DNA of 64,000 nt from Symbiodinium natans (lineage: Eukaryota; Sar; Dinophyceae; Suessiales; Symbiodiniaceae), in contig CAJNDS010002152.1 in the NCBI GenBank assembly GCA_905221605.1, positions 188,001 to 252,000 of the forward strand, given 5' to 3'. Below are positions 11,701 to 23,382 of the stretch, in pieces. Below the pieces are notes generated by a model. The model saw nothing but the letters and a program-made list of their open reading frames with translations. It was not told the origin of the DNA and did not search any database. The position numbers and the translations under genes are program-made. Positions within the stretch are counted from its first letter, which is position 1; every line of letters begins with the position of its first letter.

Positions 11701-13340
11701 AAATCGCTCATAGTATTCCCTTATGGTCTCTACAGACGAATGCTCTAATAACATCCGGAACCCTGATCTAAATTGCTAAGGCCCTTATGTTACTCCTCGT
11801 GATCCCTGGAAGTTGTTGGGACCTGAGCCTTTCCGCAAAACCGACACCGACACACCCAAATCAAGACATCGGGCCTGCGACAGGGTCTGCAGACTTCAAG
11901 AGCGTGCTGAAAGATATCTGCAGCCTCCCTGTTCCTTGGAAGAAAGGAAGGAGGTCAGCGGTTATCGATGCTTGTGGTCAGTTGAATGTAGGATTCGAGC
12001 GAACCTCCAGGGTTCAGGATGACTCCAAAACGTACCGACCACAGTTGGCTGCCGATCGCCATGTAACTCGACGGAACAGGCAACGTAAAGGCAAGGGGTA
12101 CGTGCGAGGACCATCTGAAATCACGGGATCTCAGGGGCATGAATCGAAAAGGCCATTTGGTGATACCTTTGACATCGGATCCTAGGCTTGAAAGCTTGCG
12201 AGGCCGCAGGCAGGGCTACCGCCATGACTCGTAGACTCTTATGCAGACTCTGTACTCTGTAGACTCTAACTTGAAAAAGAGACCACGTTGTCATACGTTG
12301 TCTCAGCCACGGCACCCGAGAAGCAAGCCTCCAGCTCATCCAGCATTGCAGAGCAAAGATCAGACTGGTAGATCAGAAGGCTGGGCTCTAGCCCATTGTT
12401 GTCTTCCGGCGTGCGAAGGTCGATGGCCTGAGCCCCAGTCTCTGGAAGCAAGCGGCACCGGAAGAGGCACCGAAGCTGCTTCACAAGGCCCACTTGAACG
12501 TATAGGGGTATACCCCCAAAATTAGGGCTCTATCCCTAGTTCCCCTACTTATAAACCCTACTTACAAGTACTCCCCATGAAGCGCCAGTGGCGAAGGTTG
12601 GGGAGAGGTGCAGCTTGAACCGCTCACTGCCAAAGCCACTTGGCTTAATGGATGCCCAGAGCTTCTCTCCAGCTGTCCTGGGGGAAAGCTGATGGAGAGC
12701 TTCGTGCGTGCTGTCCCTCCTCTCTGTGAAAGTCCGACATCCGCCAAAGACCTCATAGAAACCCCAAAGCCTCAACTTTTTTCCTGAAAACATCCCCAAA
12801 ATCATCTTCGATGATTTTCAACAACATCCTGAGGTTTCGTCCCTCACAAGTCTTTTCAGGGGGTCCGGATGGCAGTGCGGCCCCGGATGCCCAGGCCCAA
12901 GGCGTAAGCTCGGCCCTCCAAGGACTCGTCTGTCCGCGGGTCTCGTCGACCTTCGACGAGGCGCACCGATGCCCCAGCCGCCAGCAGCCGGTGCGCCAGC
13001 AACAGCCCTGTAGAGTCTGTGGAGTCTGTACAGTAACTGCAGAGGCGAAGATGAGACAAGGCAAGAAGAGATGACGATGAGGCAAGCAAGACCATGGAAT
13101 GACGTGGAGAACCGGGCACGGCTCTGTAAGCTCTCGGGATAACGCTCTGGCCTGAGGGCCCTGCACCGGCGATGAGAACCGAGAGGGCAAGCCCGGGTCC
13201 CGAGCCGCTGTTTGCACCCTCGGCCCCCAAGGACCAAGAGCTTCGAGAGCTTCGAGAGCTTGGAGAGCTTGGTCTCCGCAGCTTTGCAGCATCTTTGGCT
13301 GCAGCAGTTTCGCCAAGAAACGCGGAGGCCAAGCCCAGGC
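8745..13340 (-). CDS. FAD-dependent monooxygenase, kynurenine 3-monooxygenase-like (about 15 exons)
   Basis: Aromatic-hydroxylase-type flavoprotein read from short exons. Exon to 13152: dinucleotide-binding SVLIAGAGPSG. 13007-12860: LLLAHRLLAAGASVRLVEGR, then RAYALGLGIRGRTAIR. About 12686-12600: LWASIKPSGFGSERFKLHL. 12441-12300: EPSLLIYQSDLCSAMLDELE. About 11938-11885: RLQISFSTLLKSAD. About 11640-11545: VDVIAGCDGVNSA. About 10735-10565: FLEAEWDQRPERPRMPEKLD, then HAIPGKGGTSAFVEPTARHV. About 10345-10205: GGGCALINWREAKEE. About 9960-9845: SGKQFVSQKAEFVRGDALFE. About 9605-9540: the FAD-ribityl motif GDAAHSTGGASGQGCNSAL. 9441-9400: DAVVLAEVL. About 9225-9135: VPEGHALLDLSLGPGEAAGP. About 9040-8960: PPLQTLLTTCLTSFSD. 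Last exon about 8840-8745: RRDRDLYFGVFPTQQEFETE, stop. The order matches KMO-like proteins end to end. The family hydroxylates aromatic substrates with NAD(P)H and O2; the substrate here is unknown. The donor after GAGPSG is GC. The true 5' end is unresolved because the first exon has no clear ATG. The gene crosses the left edge of duplication copy 1. Confidence 0.8.
11374..11443. repeat. (ACATGC)n hexanucleotide microsatellite
   Basis: About eleven units of GCACAT/GCATGC, inside an intron of the monooxygenase gene on the minus strand. Open in several frames (His-Met repeats) but not coding. Confidence 0.92.
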
Positions 13341-13676
13341 CTGGAAAAGGGACTAGGGTTACTTGGGGGTTTACGATATTCGGGGGGGGGGGGGGGGGGG
13401 GGGGGGTACCTTACTGGGGTGCTTGTGATAAGGAGATGCTACTATTTGGGGGGTCCATATTGGGTCCCCTATTCTCGTAAACGCCCATATAACCTCATGA
13501 CATGACATGTTCTTGTCGCTGGCGGATGCCATCGACCAACACTGCTCCATGTCCTGAGATCTTCTGAGCCTCGGGCCTAGCACAAAGCAGAGCATCGTGT
13601 CAATTCTGGACCATGGTCGCCTCCTGCCACAAGCCAACACGGCAGGCTCTTGGAGGCTGACGGGTAGAGAGACACA

Positions 13677-13790
13677 TGATTTATATTATATAAGGTTAAA
13701 CCCAACTGTAACTATACGATACTATATAAAATACGATAATATACCATAATATACTATAATATACTATAACATACTATAATCGCACCCTAT
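13677..13790. repeat. AT-rich TATAATATAC minisatellite (copy 1)
   Basis: About 110 bp of ACTATAATAT-like 10-bp units upstream of the monooxygenase gene. The same array is present at about 25314-25427 in the second copy. Confidence 0.85.
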
Positions 13791-14032
13791 GTACGTGAGA
13801 CCTTGCCTGCGCCAGCGGCTCCAAGCAGCTGCCATGGGCGAGTTTTCAGGCTCAAGTTCCAGTTGTGGGCTGGGAGCCCGACAAAGCTCTCGCATGTGCA
13901 AAGAGTTGTGAAGCAGGTTATCTTTCAGTGGATCGCAGGCTCATGGTGGCACATCATGTGCAAACTCGCCTGTGCAGCGCAGGACTTGTCCCTGCCTCTC
14001 CACCAAGGTCTCACGCCATGTCTCGCGCCGCG

Positions 14033-17000
14033 TCAGTGGGAACACGTCGTGGGCCAGCCCAAGATCCTCCTCTGGTGGGAACCGTGGGGAATTAAGGACC
14101 CAAGCTGCGTACTGTAGCAACTCCCTAAGAAGCCTCCGTAGGAGTCCTGCTCCCCGCAGAAATAGTCTCGGAACTCACAGAAGACTCCAATTCCTGTGGG
14201 GCAGGAGCAGGAACACTCATTCAAGCAAATTGGCCAGGCCGCCAAGACGCGGTAGCCATTCTGCTTCAGTATTCGCAGGAGGTTGTGCGAGTTATCCCCC
14301 TGACAGCAGGAACAGATCGAGACTTCGGAAGAACAGCCGCGCAATGAAGTTCAGAACGGAATCCAACAGCGCCTCAAGTTCGAGGCCCCCGAGCATAGGG
14401 TAGAGGTTCTGAACCTTACGCGCAGACAGGTCTGTTAAAGATATGCCCAGGAGCCTGCACTCGACCATCCTTGCTGATGAGCAGCTGTACTGCCCCACTG
14501 GACAGTGTGAAACCAGCCTCAGCAACCCTAGCAACCCTAGCAACCCTAAACCCTAGGAACCCTAATCCCCCATGGTCACTCTGCACTCGGCGCTCTGCCT
14601 CTGCATGCCAAGTCTCCTGCTGCTCCCCCCACGTAGCCAGGGCCAGCGCGGCGCAAGGCTTGGGACGTCAAAGGTAAGAGCTCCTTCTCCGAAGTGCGTT
14701 TGGGGATTTACGAACATAGGGGGACCCCCAAAAACAGATCCCGAAATGGAAGGGTTCCCCTTTTTTCAAGGACCCAATAACACACCCCCGCATATCGCAA
14801 ACCCCCATTTCAGCTGCATTCGACCATTGCTCCAAGCAAACGTGCACCCCCTGAAAAGACGGTCTCCTCCAAGGTGTGGATTGACCTCGGGCGGCAGAAG
14901 CTGAGGCAACTGGACTGCGCATGAGGCACTGGAGCATGCCACTGCCTGAAGCACTCCTGAAGTCCCTCCTCCATACCATAATATCATCGTTGCAGGGCTG
15001 GTTTTGCAGAAGACTCTTAGGATGCCCCCTTTTTCGACCGGCGCACGGAGTCTTGCGGCCCCAGCACCGCTCGGCTTGATCAGGGAATCAGGGATGCACG
15101 AAGTCCACGGCCTGATTCCTGACGGCCCTTCGGGCCCACATTGTCCTCGTGAGATCATGAACGCGTTGGTGACAGCCTCCCCCTTCGTCACGATGGCTGC
15201 TGCTTCAGGGCATGTTCAAGACACTTCATCACCGAGGTGAGCTCCACCGGTCATTCTGACATCATGACATCACAATCAGCTCGGAGCAGTCCATGGCAGT
15301 CCATGCGAATCCTCTGCACCCAGAAGCGGCTTTCAGCGCCGTGCTCAGCTCGCATTGTTTCTTGCGTAGACGTAGTACCTGAACTCCTGGCTTGAACCGG
15401 GTAGTGCTCCAGCGTGCGGGCAGATCCTCGCACTCACCGGCCGATCACATCCGTCACAGATACATCAAGCACCCCTTCACACGACCAGCGCCTGGGTAGT
15501 TCAGACCTTTAGCCAAGAGACGGCACCGGAAGGCTGGAGGTCGTGCCGGATAAAAAGACCTTAAGCTGGTTCTGAATCATTGTTGGGGTTCTTTTAAGAA
15601 GTATTATTTTGCTCCTTATTCGGAGTTTTAATATGACAAAAAATGTACAATTACAACCAACAAGACCCAGGGTTGGTCCCAGCACCCCACCCTGTCACAG
15701 AGACAGACCTGCATCGAATCCAACTGCCATTCTTGCATCAAGACACCACCAATGAGTCTCCCGGCGTGAATGCCAGGTCTCCCGCTGCAGCCTAAGGTGT
15801 GGACAGCAAAGCAAAGAAAACAAAGTAACCCAAGCAGCAGCAAAGTGTAATAACAGTGTAGCTCAGACTGTGTTGAGGCTAGTGTTTCTGTTGCCGACTG
15901 GGCTCAAGCTTCTCAGCACCTGCGATGGCCGCACATCAACCATACTCGGAACGTATGAGCCCCTTAAGTGCCCTAATATGGTTATAAGTACAGTTTTAAG
16001 TACAGTCATGAATGCCTAATAAAGTACCATGAACCTCCAAGTACACTCTTCTTGGCTAAGGTTCCTGGAATCTTCGGCCGCTGGCCTTCCGGCGAAAGAC
16101 AGTAGTTCACCGTGGGCTGCGATCGCGGGATTCGAGGACCAGGGCCTTAGTGTAGATTCTTCAGGAAAGTCGCTTCCTTTCAGCAATAAGAAGAATGAAA
16201 AAATATTCGTAAGCATAGCAGAAGTCACAGCAATACAAAGTACATGTCGAGCCATATCAGCCATGTCACCATAGACTTTCAACTTCTCGGCGGCCTCGAT
16301 GGCACGGAAGGCTCTCCCTCTGCCAATTGCGAGGCGCTTCCGGCCGATGGCGCAGTCTGGGCAAGGGAACCACACCTGGGATCCCTCCTCTCTAAATCTA
16401 CAAGGGTGCAATGCAAAAAAAAAAAAAAAAACCTTTACCCTCCTCCTTTAAGCCCTCTTTTGAGCCCCTTTAAGCCTCCCTTTAAAGCCCTCGAAGCTCT
16501 ACCAAAACTTGGTCCCAAAGCTAGGAGAGCATCGCCAAGGTAGATTGGTTTACGTGTGCTGCATGTCGGTGCTTCTGCGATTTTAAGGGGGCAGCGAGAC
16601 AGACCAAGTCGTAGTCACTCTTTTTATATGCGGGGCCAGAGTCACTCTGTCAGTGGCACCTGTTGTATTGTCTAACTCCCGCCAAGATGCGTTCACAAGC
16701 AAATGCTTCGCCTCGTTCACGCTCTTCCCAGGGACCTGCCCATGCAGTTGGCATCACGTGTTCTGCCACATGGGCCAGGGCAGTGCCGGGTGTAAGGAGG
16801 CCTCGTCCAAGTGGAAGGTTGAGATTCTGGTGTTGCTGCGCTTCACATGGTTGTCTTCAAGCGGGAGGATCACCGCGGTACCCTGGAACACCATCTCCAA
16901 CATGTCCTGAAACCCATCCTCAGCTTGTGAAACTCATGTGATCCCTTAGCCCCCCTCAGGTTGTCAAGCAACAAGATCATGATCTCATCCCAGCGGCACT

Positions 17001-18425
17001 ACCACGCGTCGCAAAGTCTTTCACGGTCTGCAAGCTCAGCACCACCAAACCGTCCCGCGTCAGTAGTTGGTGCGCCACCCTGCAGAACCTTAAGCCAAAG
17101 TTGAAAGACAAGAACTCAAGATTGAGCGCAAAATACCAGGCACGTTGCTTGTATTCTTAGTCTTCTTGGAACACTGAGTGTTGTCGATGATGGTGACTAT
17201 GCTCATTCCTAAGAGTAGCGCTGGCAATATGTTTTGTAGGAGTCTGGCTATGGTATCATTTTTTCCAGCCAACTGACACGCCGCCCAAACCCCTTTTGTT
17301 GTCTCGATTGTGCAATGTTCAGGCTGCTGTTGTGGCGTGGCTGCGTCCGTGTCTGTCTGTCCCTGTCTGCGTCCGTCTGTGTGTGCCACTTCCTGTCGGT
17401 CATTTAGTGGGGTGTCTTGCTCAAAGTGCAAGGAAACCAAGCAACTGTGGATTTGAGAAGGATGCACCCATGCTGGCACTAGCTGCCATGGACTCGAGGG
17501 TCATCCAGTCCTGCCAGCGCGGAGGGACAAGGGAAAGAGGGTGACTGCCGCCACTTGATGTTGGCGATTGGGCGCTCCTTGAAGGTGTGTTCATGTTGGT
17601 AGCTACCGGACTCCAACGTCTCATAGTCGAACCTCTCCGATGCCGTGGATGGGCTTGACTGCACCTGCGCCGTGCTGGTTCGGCTAATCATGACAGCCAC
17701 AAGATCACGTCCTCATCTTAAGCCTCTCCCCACCCAGACAACCAGTGTGCCTGATTCTGCAGGAAGTCCCCATCCCGCGAGGACAATGCCAGCACACCGT
17801 GGACATCCTCAATTTGCCGTGCCAGGCTCTGAACTATACTTCGAGAATCGAGAGCAGCAACACCTCATCCCTAGTCGTCCCTGCCTGCCTGCCGCGCAGC
17901 CGTTAGCTGAGTGTGCTGGCAAGTGTCATCTGCAGTTCTTGCCATAAACTCCTCCTGCTTTCGCCGTTGTCGCAGCGCTCGCAAAATTAGAAAACCTGCC
18001 TGCAAGGCACCGCAAGTCCTCCTGAAGCACTGTGAACTATTTCGACTGCGCATAACTCTCATAGTTCTGGTCCAGGACACGATTGCTACCAGACCAGTTC
18101 CAGCTGCCAGGCTTACCTGCTCGTCACCCATCCCATCCTGAAGGACCAAGGCCCATAAGGCCCATGAGGTATCATGGCCATAAAGTCATGGAGGTCCATG
18201 TCTAAGTCTCGATCAGAGGCTGGTAGGTTCAGCTGCTGGTACGGAAACCCAGTCGAAAGAACACCAACCTCAAGCGACTCAAGCCAGACGACAGTCTACA
18301 GCCCGTTCCTGTTGACCTTTCTTAACTTGCCTGCAAGACCCACAGCTTCACAAAACGCGGGCTTGAAGCGTCTTGCTGGCTCACGGCTAGCCTCACCCGT
18401 GCTCGTGAGGGCAAAGCCCTTCTGA
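14033..18425 (-). CDS. Candidate exons of unidentified spliced gene(s), copy 1
   Basis: Minus-strand stretches with exon-like composition are spread over 4.4 kb: about 18296-18190 (WLESLEVGVLSTGFPYQQLN), about 18110-17940 (GLVAIVSWTRTMRVM and GALQAGFLILRALRQRRKQE), about 17690-17540 (SERFDYETLESGSYQHEHTF then KERPIANIKWRQS), about 17300-17190 (RLLQNILPALLLGMSIVTII, membrane-like), about 16380-16200 (FRAIEAAEKLKVYGDMADMA then a hydrophobic segment), about 14490-14300 (LLGISLTDLSARKVQNLYPM then a Leu-rich segment) and about 14290-14110 (NLLRILKQNGYRVLAAWPIC). One direction and at least two membrane-like segments suggest a membrane protein gene, but I cannot join the exons or name a family. The remainder of 13.4-19.5 kb is non-coding as far as I can see. 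Confidence 0.3.
14519..14557. repeat. Degenerate telomere-like AACCCTAGC/AACCCTA units (copy 1)
   Basis: Four CCCTA-containing units (AGCAACCCT three times, then AAACCCTAGG). They are repeated at about 26156-26194 in copy 2. Confidence 0.7.
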
Positions 18426-18961
18426 ACTGCACATGCTGTCGCCGAAGCCTGGTGAATCTCCACAAGGCATGGGAAACGTGGCGGAAGCAGTCTAGCATCT
18501 CAGCTTTGTCTAGAAGAGGTTAGCATCCAGCCTGTGCCGTCCGGAATTTCGGTCCTCACAGGATGCTGCATGATCAAGGTACGTGTGACATGCCGCCTGG
18601 CAATTCCAGTTCGGACCTGAATACTTCTCCTTCGCAGGATTGATGATTAATGACATATGCTTTGGACATATGGCATATGGCATACGGCATTGGTGCTAGC
18701 ATTACACATATTCAATGTACTGAGAGTCAGCGCATTTCTGTGACATCCAGTCTGGCCACGGACACGCCACGCATGCGGTGAGACATTCCTGGTGAAACGA
18801 CTCACAATGTGGAAACGTGAGACGACGAACTAGCAATACCGCTCGGCCACGCGGTGGAGAATATTAACCGCCAGCGACTGACAATTATGCAACAAGCACA
18901 CTGTTCATTGTCAAGTTGACATGAACCCTGACCCTACCCTGCCCTGGATGAGCAAATGGCT

Positions 18962-19190
18962 GTTAAACCCCTGAACCCTGAACCCTAAACCCTAAAACTA
19001 CAACCTTCTGCCCTTCACCCCTAGAAGCGGTCGGTCTTGTCCAGCAGATTGGCCTGGTGACGCTGCATTGCGGCCTGTTCGCCGGCCTTCATGTCCTCCT
19101 GAGGTCACGAAGCCTATTGAGGTTTCATGATTAGGTTGGTTATGTTTGGGGTTTAGGGATTAGGGCTTATGGTTCAGGGTTTCGCCCAAG
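18962..19190. repeat. Two telomere-like patches in opposite orientation (copy 1)
   Basis: About 18962-18996 holds CCCTGAA/CCCTAAA units. About 19143-19185 holds GGGTTTAGGGATTAGGG-type units in the opposite orientation. The pair recurs at about 30599-30633 and 30780-30822. Confidence 0.75.
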
Positions 19191-19562
19191 TTGTCGAACA
19201 GTCGTTCGCAGTGGGACGACCTCTACGGGCTCTTCTGCGGCTTAAGGAGTTTAAGCTTTGTTTTGCCACCCCCCCCCCCCCAAAGCAGACCTTTGGGACG
19301 TAGGGTGTAGGGTTTTCCCTGGACTGTCAACCGATGTGAGCTTGTGAAACTCCCCACGTGACAGCTGCAGTGGATTGCTCGAGGACCTAATGGGCCCGAA
19401 GTACCCAGGCGCTTCAAAAGTACTGTCCTCCTCTCATCCACTGTCTGGTTCTTTTTCACTCTCGCTTCTTCTTCGTCTTCTACTCAGCGAAGAGGCCCCC
19501 CCGAGGAGGTGAAATGGTCGGCTCCCGTGTTGGGCGTCGGAGCGTGTGAGGGCCCCCTCTCA

Positions 19563-19566
<4 letters not shown>

Positions 19567-19637
<71 letters not shown>

Positions 19638-19640
19638 GGG
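19567..19640. repeat. (CT)n-(TTTC)n tract followed by a G/C hairpin module
   Basis: (CT)n of about 58 bp, then TTTCTTTCTTTCTT, then GGGGGCGTGGGGGCGAACCC and further C residues. On the minus (element sense) strand this gives GGGGGTTCGCCCCC, a 5-bp stem with a TTCG loop. A related module is repeated at 20259 and 20419. Confidence 0.75.
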
Positions 19641-20186
19641 GGCGTGGGGGCGAACCCCCTGGCTGTGCGCCTGCCCCGGTATTCGGGGGTCCTTGGTTGG
19701 TTGAGTTCGGGGAGACAAGGTCGGGCTTGGCGCCTATGTCTGTGTTGCCCCAGTCCTTAAGGGTCCTTAGTTCCCCCCCCCCCTAAGCCTCGCGCCATTC
19801 CCTTCCGTTTCTCTCCCCGACGGGCATCAGCTAGCATGCGAACTGCCGGGGCCTTTCGGAGTCTAGTTCTGCGACATTAAACCCCCAGATTCCCCTACAC
19901 GGTTTCGTAGCCTCCGGAGTTCAGTGCAGTGAAACGAGTTAGCCTTCCGTGGTCTCAAACAGGCTGGCCCCCTAAACTCCCCAAAGCAGCCCCAAATCAA
20001 CTCGAAGCCCTAACCTGGAAGTGGAACTTGAAATTTCCCAGCCCCCACAACGGCTTACTCTCTCTACTTTGCTGTGCTATGGCCCCGTGCGAGGGTAGAC
20101 TGGGTCCCCCCTTATAATGGAAACTCCTACTGCTAGTGCCCCCCGTCTTCAGTCAACCCCCGCATGGGCTCGTCTACGCCTGTGCT

Positions 20187-20637
<451 letters not shown>

Positions 20638-20850
20638 CCGAAGGGAAGGCCGCCCCGAGGGGCGCGCGATGTCCGAGGGTCCGTCTGATCGGAAGGTCCG
20701 CGGTTTTCGCGGCCCGATAAAGTATCACAGGAATGTGGTGCCCCTCATGCCCACCGGTGTACGAACTCCAAAGGACCTGCAACCTTCAAGCCCCATCCCC
20801 CCGAAGCCCCCAAACTGTTGAGGTTTCCCACTCTGTACTTCCTGTGTCGT

Positions 20851-21891
20851 CTACTGTACGTAGCAGGGTTGCTTCAGTTGTTTGCCCCGCTCATCTACTT
20901 TGCCTGGCCAGGGGTTGTGGCTTTCCTCGTTGTAAACCAGGAGTAGAGGGCAAGACAAAGGTGCTATCCAACTCTTATCACACTTGAGGTCCCCCACTCG
21001 GTGCCCCCTTTCTGGCCGGCGTTGTTGTGTTACTCTAATCGCTGCTCGCCCCTTCATGTGTTCTTCTTCTTCTCGAGTCGTGATCTTGTAGAGGGGAATC
21101 GCGGCGTTGTAGTCCCCCATATGCTCTCGTTCTCCCCTCTTCTGACGTTTCACTTCTCGGCGAGGAGAGCTCCTCTGTAGGCTCGCCTTGCCCGTGCCCT
21201 CCAGGACTGGTGTGGTGGTGGTGTGACGGTGGGTGCGGTGGGTGTTGTGCATCGTCGGTGGTGTTGGTGTGTGGTTTATGTGGTGGGGGGTGCCAGGGGA
21301 GGGTGTCCGGTGTGGGTATTTCGTCCGGGGTGGCTCCCCTGTTTGCGTGTCAATGAGGTAGATGGGCTCCCCGCATCTGTTGGTTAGCCATTCGTCGAGT
21401 GCTTGCATGGCTTGGGTGGCCATGACCGCCTCTTGCTGGATCAGGAATGGGACCAGCTGTGCAAGTATCTGGCGTGCTTGGACGATGTGTTCATCGTGGG
21501 TTGGTGGTGGTGGTTGTTGTGGTCTGTTCGTGTTGTCTTCCACCCCTCCTCTGCTAAGTTCCAGGACATCTGCTGGGTGGGTGGCTTGTTGATGTGTTGG
21601 TGTTGCGTGGGTGGCGGGTGCGTGTGGTGGTGTGGGATCACCCTGGGGGTTTGCGTGGGGTTGGGTTGGTGGCTGGGACCACTGGGGTGCTTCGATGACG
21701 GCTTGGTGTGCGTCTCGTGCTTGTTGTGTGTGGGTGAGTATTTCCCTGACTTGCGTTTGCAGCCTTTGTTGTTCTTGCCTGGGGTGTGAGTCAGGGCCCC
21801 CCCCAGGGACTTTGTTGAGCTGCTGCAGGAGCGCTTCTGTGAGTTCCAGCCCCACTTGTGCTGCCACCTCTCCCCCCCCCATGTTTGCCAA
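20851..21891 (-). CDS. Element 1, 3' frame of the extra ORF (frame-shifted part)
   Basis: 346 codons. The recognisable part is the domain shared with element 2: HPADVLELS, then HIVQARQILAQLVPFLIQQE, AMQALDEWLTNRCGEPIYLI and an IDT-type end. Between about 21400 and 20851 it is His/Thr-rich and then loses similarity. It continues the frame at 22759-21791, from which it is separated by +1 at a run of nine G on the sense strand (21872-21880). With one G fewer the two frames would be continuous (IGKHGGG-EVAAQVG). Function unknown; the conserved block is probably a helical protein-protein domain. Confidence 0.5.
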   Translation of the reverse strand: MANMGGGEVAAQVGLELTEALLQQLNKVPGGGPDSHPRQEQQRLQTQVREILTHTQQARDAHQAVIEAPQWSQPPTQPHANPQGDPTPPHAPATHATPTHQQATHPADVLELSRGGVEDNTNRPQQPPPPTHDEHIVQARQILAQLVPFLIQQEAVMATQAMQALDEWLTNRCGEPIYLIDTQTGEPPRTKYPHRTPSPGTPHHINHTPTPPTMHNTHRTHRHTTTTPVLEGTGKASLQRSSPRREVKRQKRGEREHMGDYNAAIPLYKITTREEEEHMKGRAAIRVTQQRRPERGHRVGDLKCDKSWIAPLSCPLLLVYNEESHNPWPGKVDERGKQLKQPCYVQ

Positions 21892-22759
21892 TCCAATCGT
21901 CCACTCTGGCGACTTGTTCCATCCGGTGGATGCCCCTGCGGATGAGCTCTGCTGCTGTGGCTAGGGTGTGTGTGAGCTGCCAGTGGTCTGTGGGTTGGTC
22001 TCCCTCCAAGATGTGTTGGAGCTGTCTGGCTGCTTCGTCAAGTTCTATGGCTCTGGTTGTGTGGTGCTGGTGTGGTGTCCGTGTTCCCGGTTTCTGTGGT
22101 GGATGTCCGGTGTGGGCTTGTGTGGGCCGTGGTTGTTGGGTTGGCGTGGTGGCGCTCTGTTTTGTCGGTGCGTTGGTGCGACTCGCAAGGTCCCCCCCGG
22201 CTGCTTGCAGGATAATTCTGCATTCGTGCAGGTGAGCTGCCACATCCGTGCCGTTGCTTGGGTTGACCTCTGCCAGTGCTTGGTCGATGTGGTGTAGTGC
22301 TTGTTGGCTTGGTGTCATGCTTCTTATGTCCAGCGGCGGGGAGCTTGTTTGTGAGGGTTGGTCTGGTGGCGTGTGCTTGCCTTTCCTCTGCACCCGTCTT
22401 TTTCTGGTTGTTGGCTTTGGTTTGTGGCTCGGTGGCTTGGTACTGTGTGGTGTGGGCTTCTGGGTCCCTCTGTTGAGGGTTTTGCTCGTGCGTTGTACCA
22501 GGGCGGGGGAGTCAGTGTCGTGTGTGGCTGTTGTGTTGGTGGCATCCGCGGTGGTGGTGGCCGTGTTGGTGGTGTTATTGGCGGTGTTGGTGGTAGTTGC
22601 ACCGGTGGTGGTTGTGTTGGTAGTCGTGGCAGTGGTCGTGGTGGTGGTGGTTTGTTGTTCTTCGTAGTCTCGTCGTTCTCTCCACCATGCTTGCCAGTTG
22701 TCCCACCACCATGTGTTGTTCTGCTGCTGCTGGTCGGAGTTGGCTGCTGCAGTGGGCAC
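21791..22759 (-). CDS. Element 1, 5' frame of the extra ORF
   Basis: 322 codons. It starts with QQQQNNTWWWDNWQAWWRER, goes through a long Thr/Asn repeat and a basic KRRVQRKGK patch, then reads as plausible helices (SQQALHHIDQALAEV, LHECRIILQAAGG, ELDEAARQLQHILEGDQP, LATAAELIRRGIHRMEQVAR). The helical part aligns loosely with the C-terminal part of the long ORF in element 2 (TYIQAALEALQEH, LTNALECLQ, NFEEAIRLAQHV). Low-complexity DNA inflates open frames here, so only the helical blocks are trusted as coding. Confidence 0.45.
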   Translation of the reverse strand: MPTAAANSDQQQQNNTWWWDNWQAWWRERRDYEEQQTTTTTTTATTTNTTTTGATTTNTANNTTNTATTTADATNTTATHDTDSPALVQRTSKTLNRGTQKPTPHSTKPPSHKPKPTTRKRRVQRKGKHTPPDQPSQTSSPPLDIRSMTPSQQALHHIDQALAEVNPSNGTDVAAHLHECRIILQAAGGDLASRTNAPTKQSATTPTQQPRPTQAHTGHPPQKPGTRTPHQHHTTRAIELDEAARQLQHILEGDQPTDHWQLTHTLATAAELIRRGIHRMEQVARVDDWIGKHGGGRGGSTSGAGTHRSAPAAAQQSPWGGP

Positions 22760-23009
22760 CGCTGGCCGTGCTGTGTTTGGTGTGGTTTGCTGTGGTTGCT
22801 CTTGCTGGTGTTCCCCTTGCTGGTGGGGGTGTGGTCGTTGCCACGATCCTTGGGTGTTGGCAGTGGTTGCGGTGGCTGCTCCCGTGGTCGCTGTTGGGGC
22901 TGCTGGTTGCTGTTGGTCTTCGTGTGGTGCGGTGTGCGGTGGCTGGTTTGGATTTGAGGGTGTCGGGTTGTGGTGGGTGTTTGTTGCTTGCGGGGGTTGG
23001 TTCGCGTCG

Positions 23010-23044
23010 GAGCCTGTATGGCTCTCTCTCTCTCTCTCTCTCTC
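23010..23044 (-). other. Decayed spliced-leader-like motif next to (GA)n, element 1
   Basis: On minus: (GA)n-AGCCAT-ACA-GGCTC. The leader core is AGCCAT-TTT-GGCTC, so 11 of 14 positions match and the three mismatches are central. The relative position to (GA)n is the same as in element 2. Chance similarity is possible. Confidence 0.4.
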
Positions 23045-23282
23045 TTACTTTTTGTTTTCATGAATGCCATCAGTCTCGTAGATGCTCGCGCGTGTATGCT
23101 CGAACCGGCCAAACAACATGCTGATCTGCACAAGGAATGCAGCACGCAGTGTCCTGTGCCTGGTGGCACAAAAACCTAGATCCTCGGTATCCTGTTTCCC
23201 ACGTGCACACACACACCCACACACTTACTTTTGGAAACCCCCGAAGGGCCCGAAGGGCTTGCTAGAAGGTTACAATCACGGC

Positions 23283-23382
23283 NNNNNNNNNNNNNNNNNN
23301 NNNNNNNNNNNNNNNNNNNNNNNNNNNNNNNNNNNNNNNNNNNNNNNNNNNNNNNNNNNNNNNNNNNNNNNNNNNNNNNNNN
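23283..23382. other. Assembly gap (100 N)
   Basis: Exactly 100 N, the usual placeholder for a scaffold gap of unknown size. The sequence resumes with the first base of duplication copy 2. Confidence 0.99.

Larger units (their letters stand above)
11751..19781. repeat. 8-kb direct duplication, copy 1
   Basis: Matches 23383-31423 with a constant offset of 11632 up to a poly-G run at about 13381, then 11637 to the end. No substitution was noticed in the lines compared. An (A)17 run near 16416, a C13 run at 19269-19281 and the whole (CT)n tract ending at 19623 have identical lengths in both copies. Identity ends at a C-run (C11 here, C14 in copy 2); beyond it the two sides continue as clearly diverged relatives. 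The left end coincides with the edge of the N gap in copy 2. Confidence 0.97.

Noticed and set aside
14292-14543. BPI/LBP-type lipid-binding protein fragment
   Set aside because: The Leu-rich segment LLDSVLNFIARLFFRSLDLF only vaguely resembles that family; kept only as an unnamed exon candidate.
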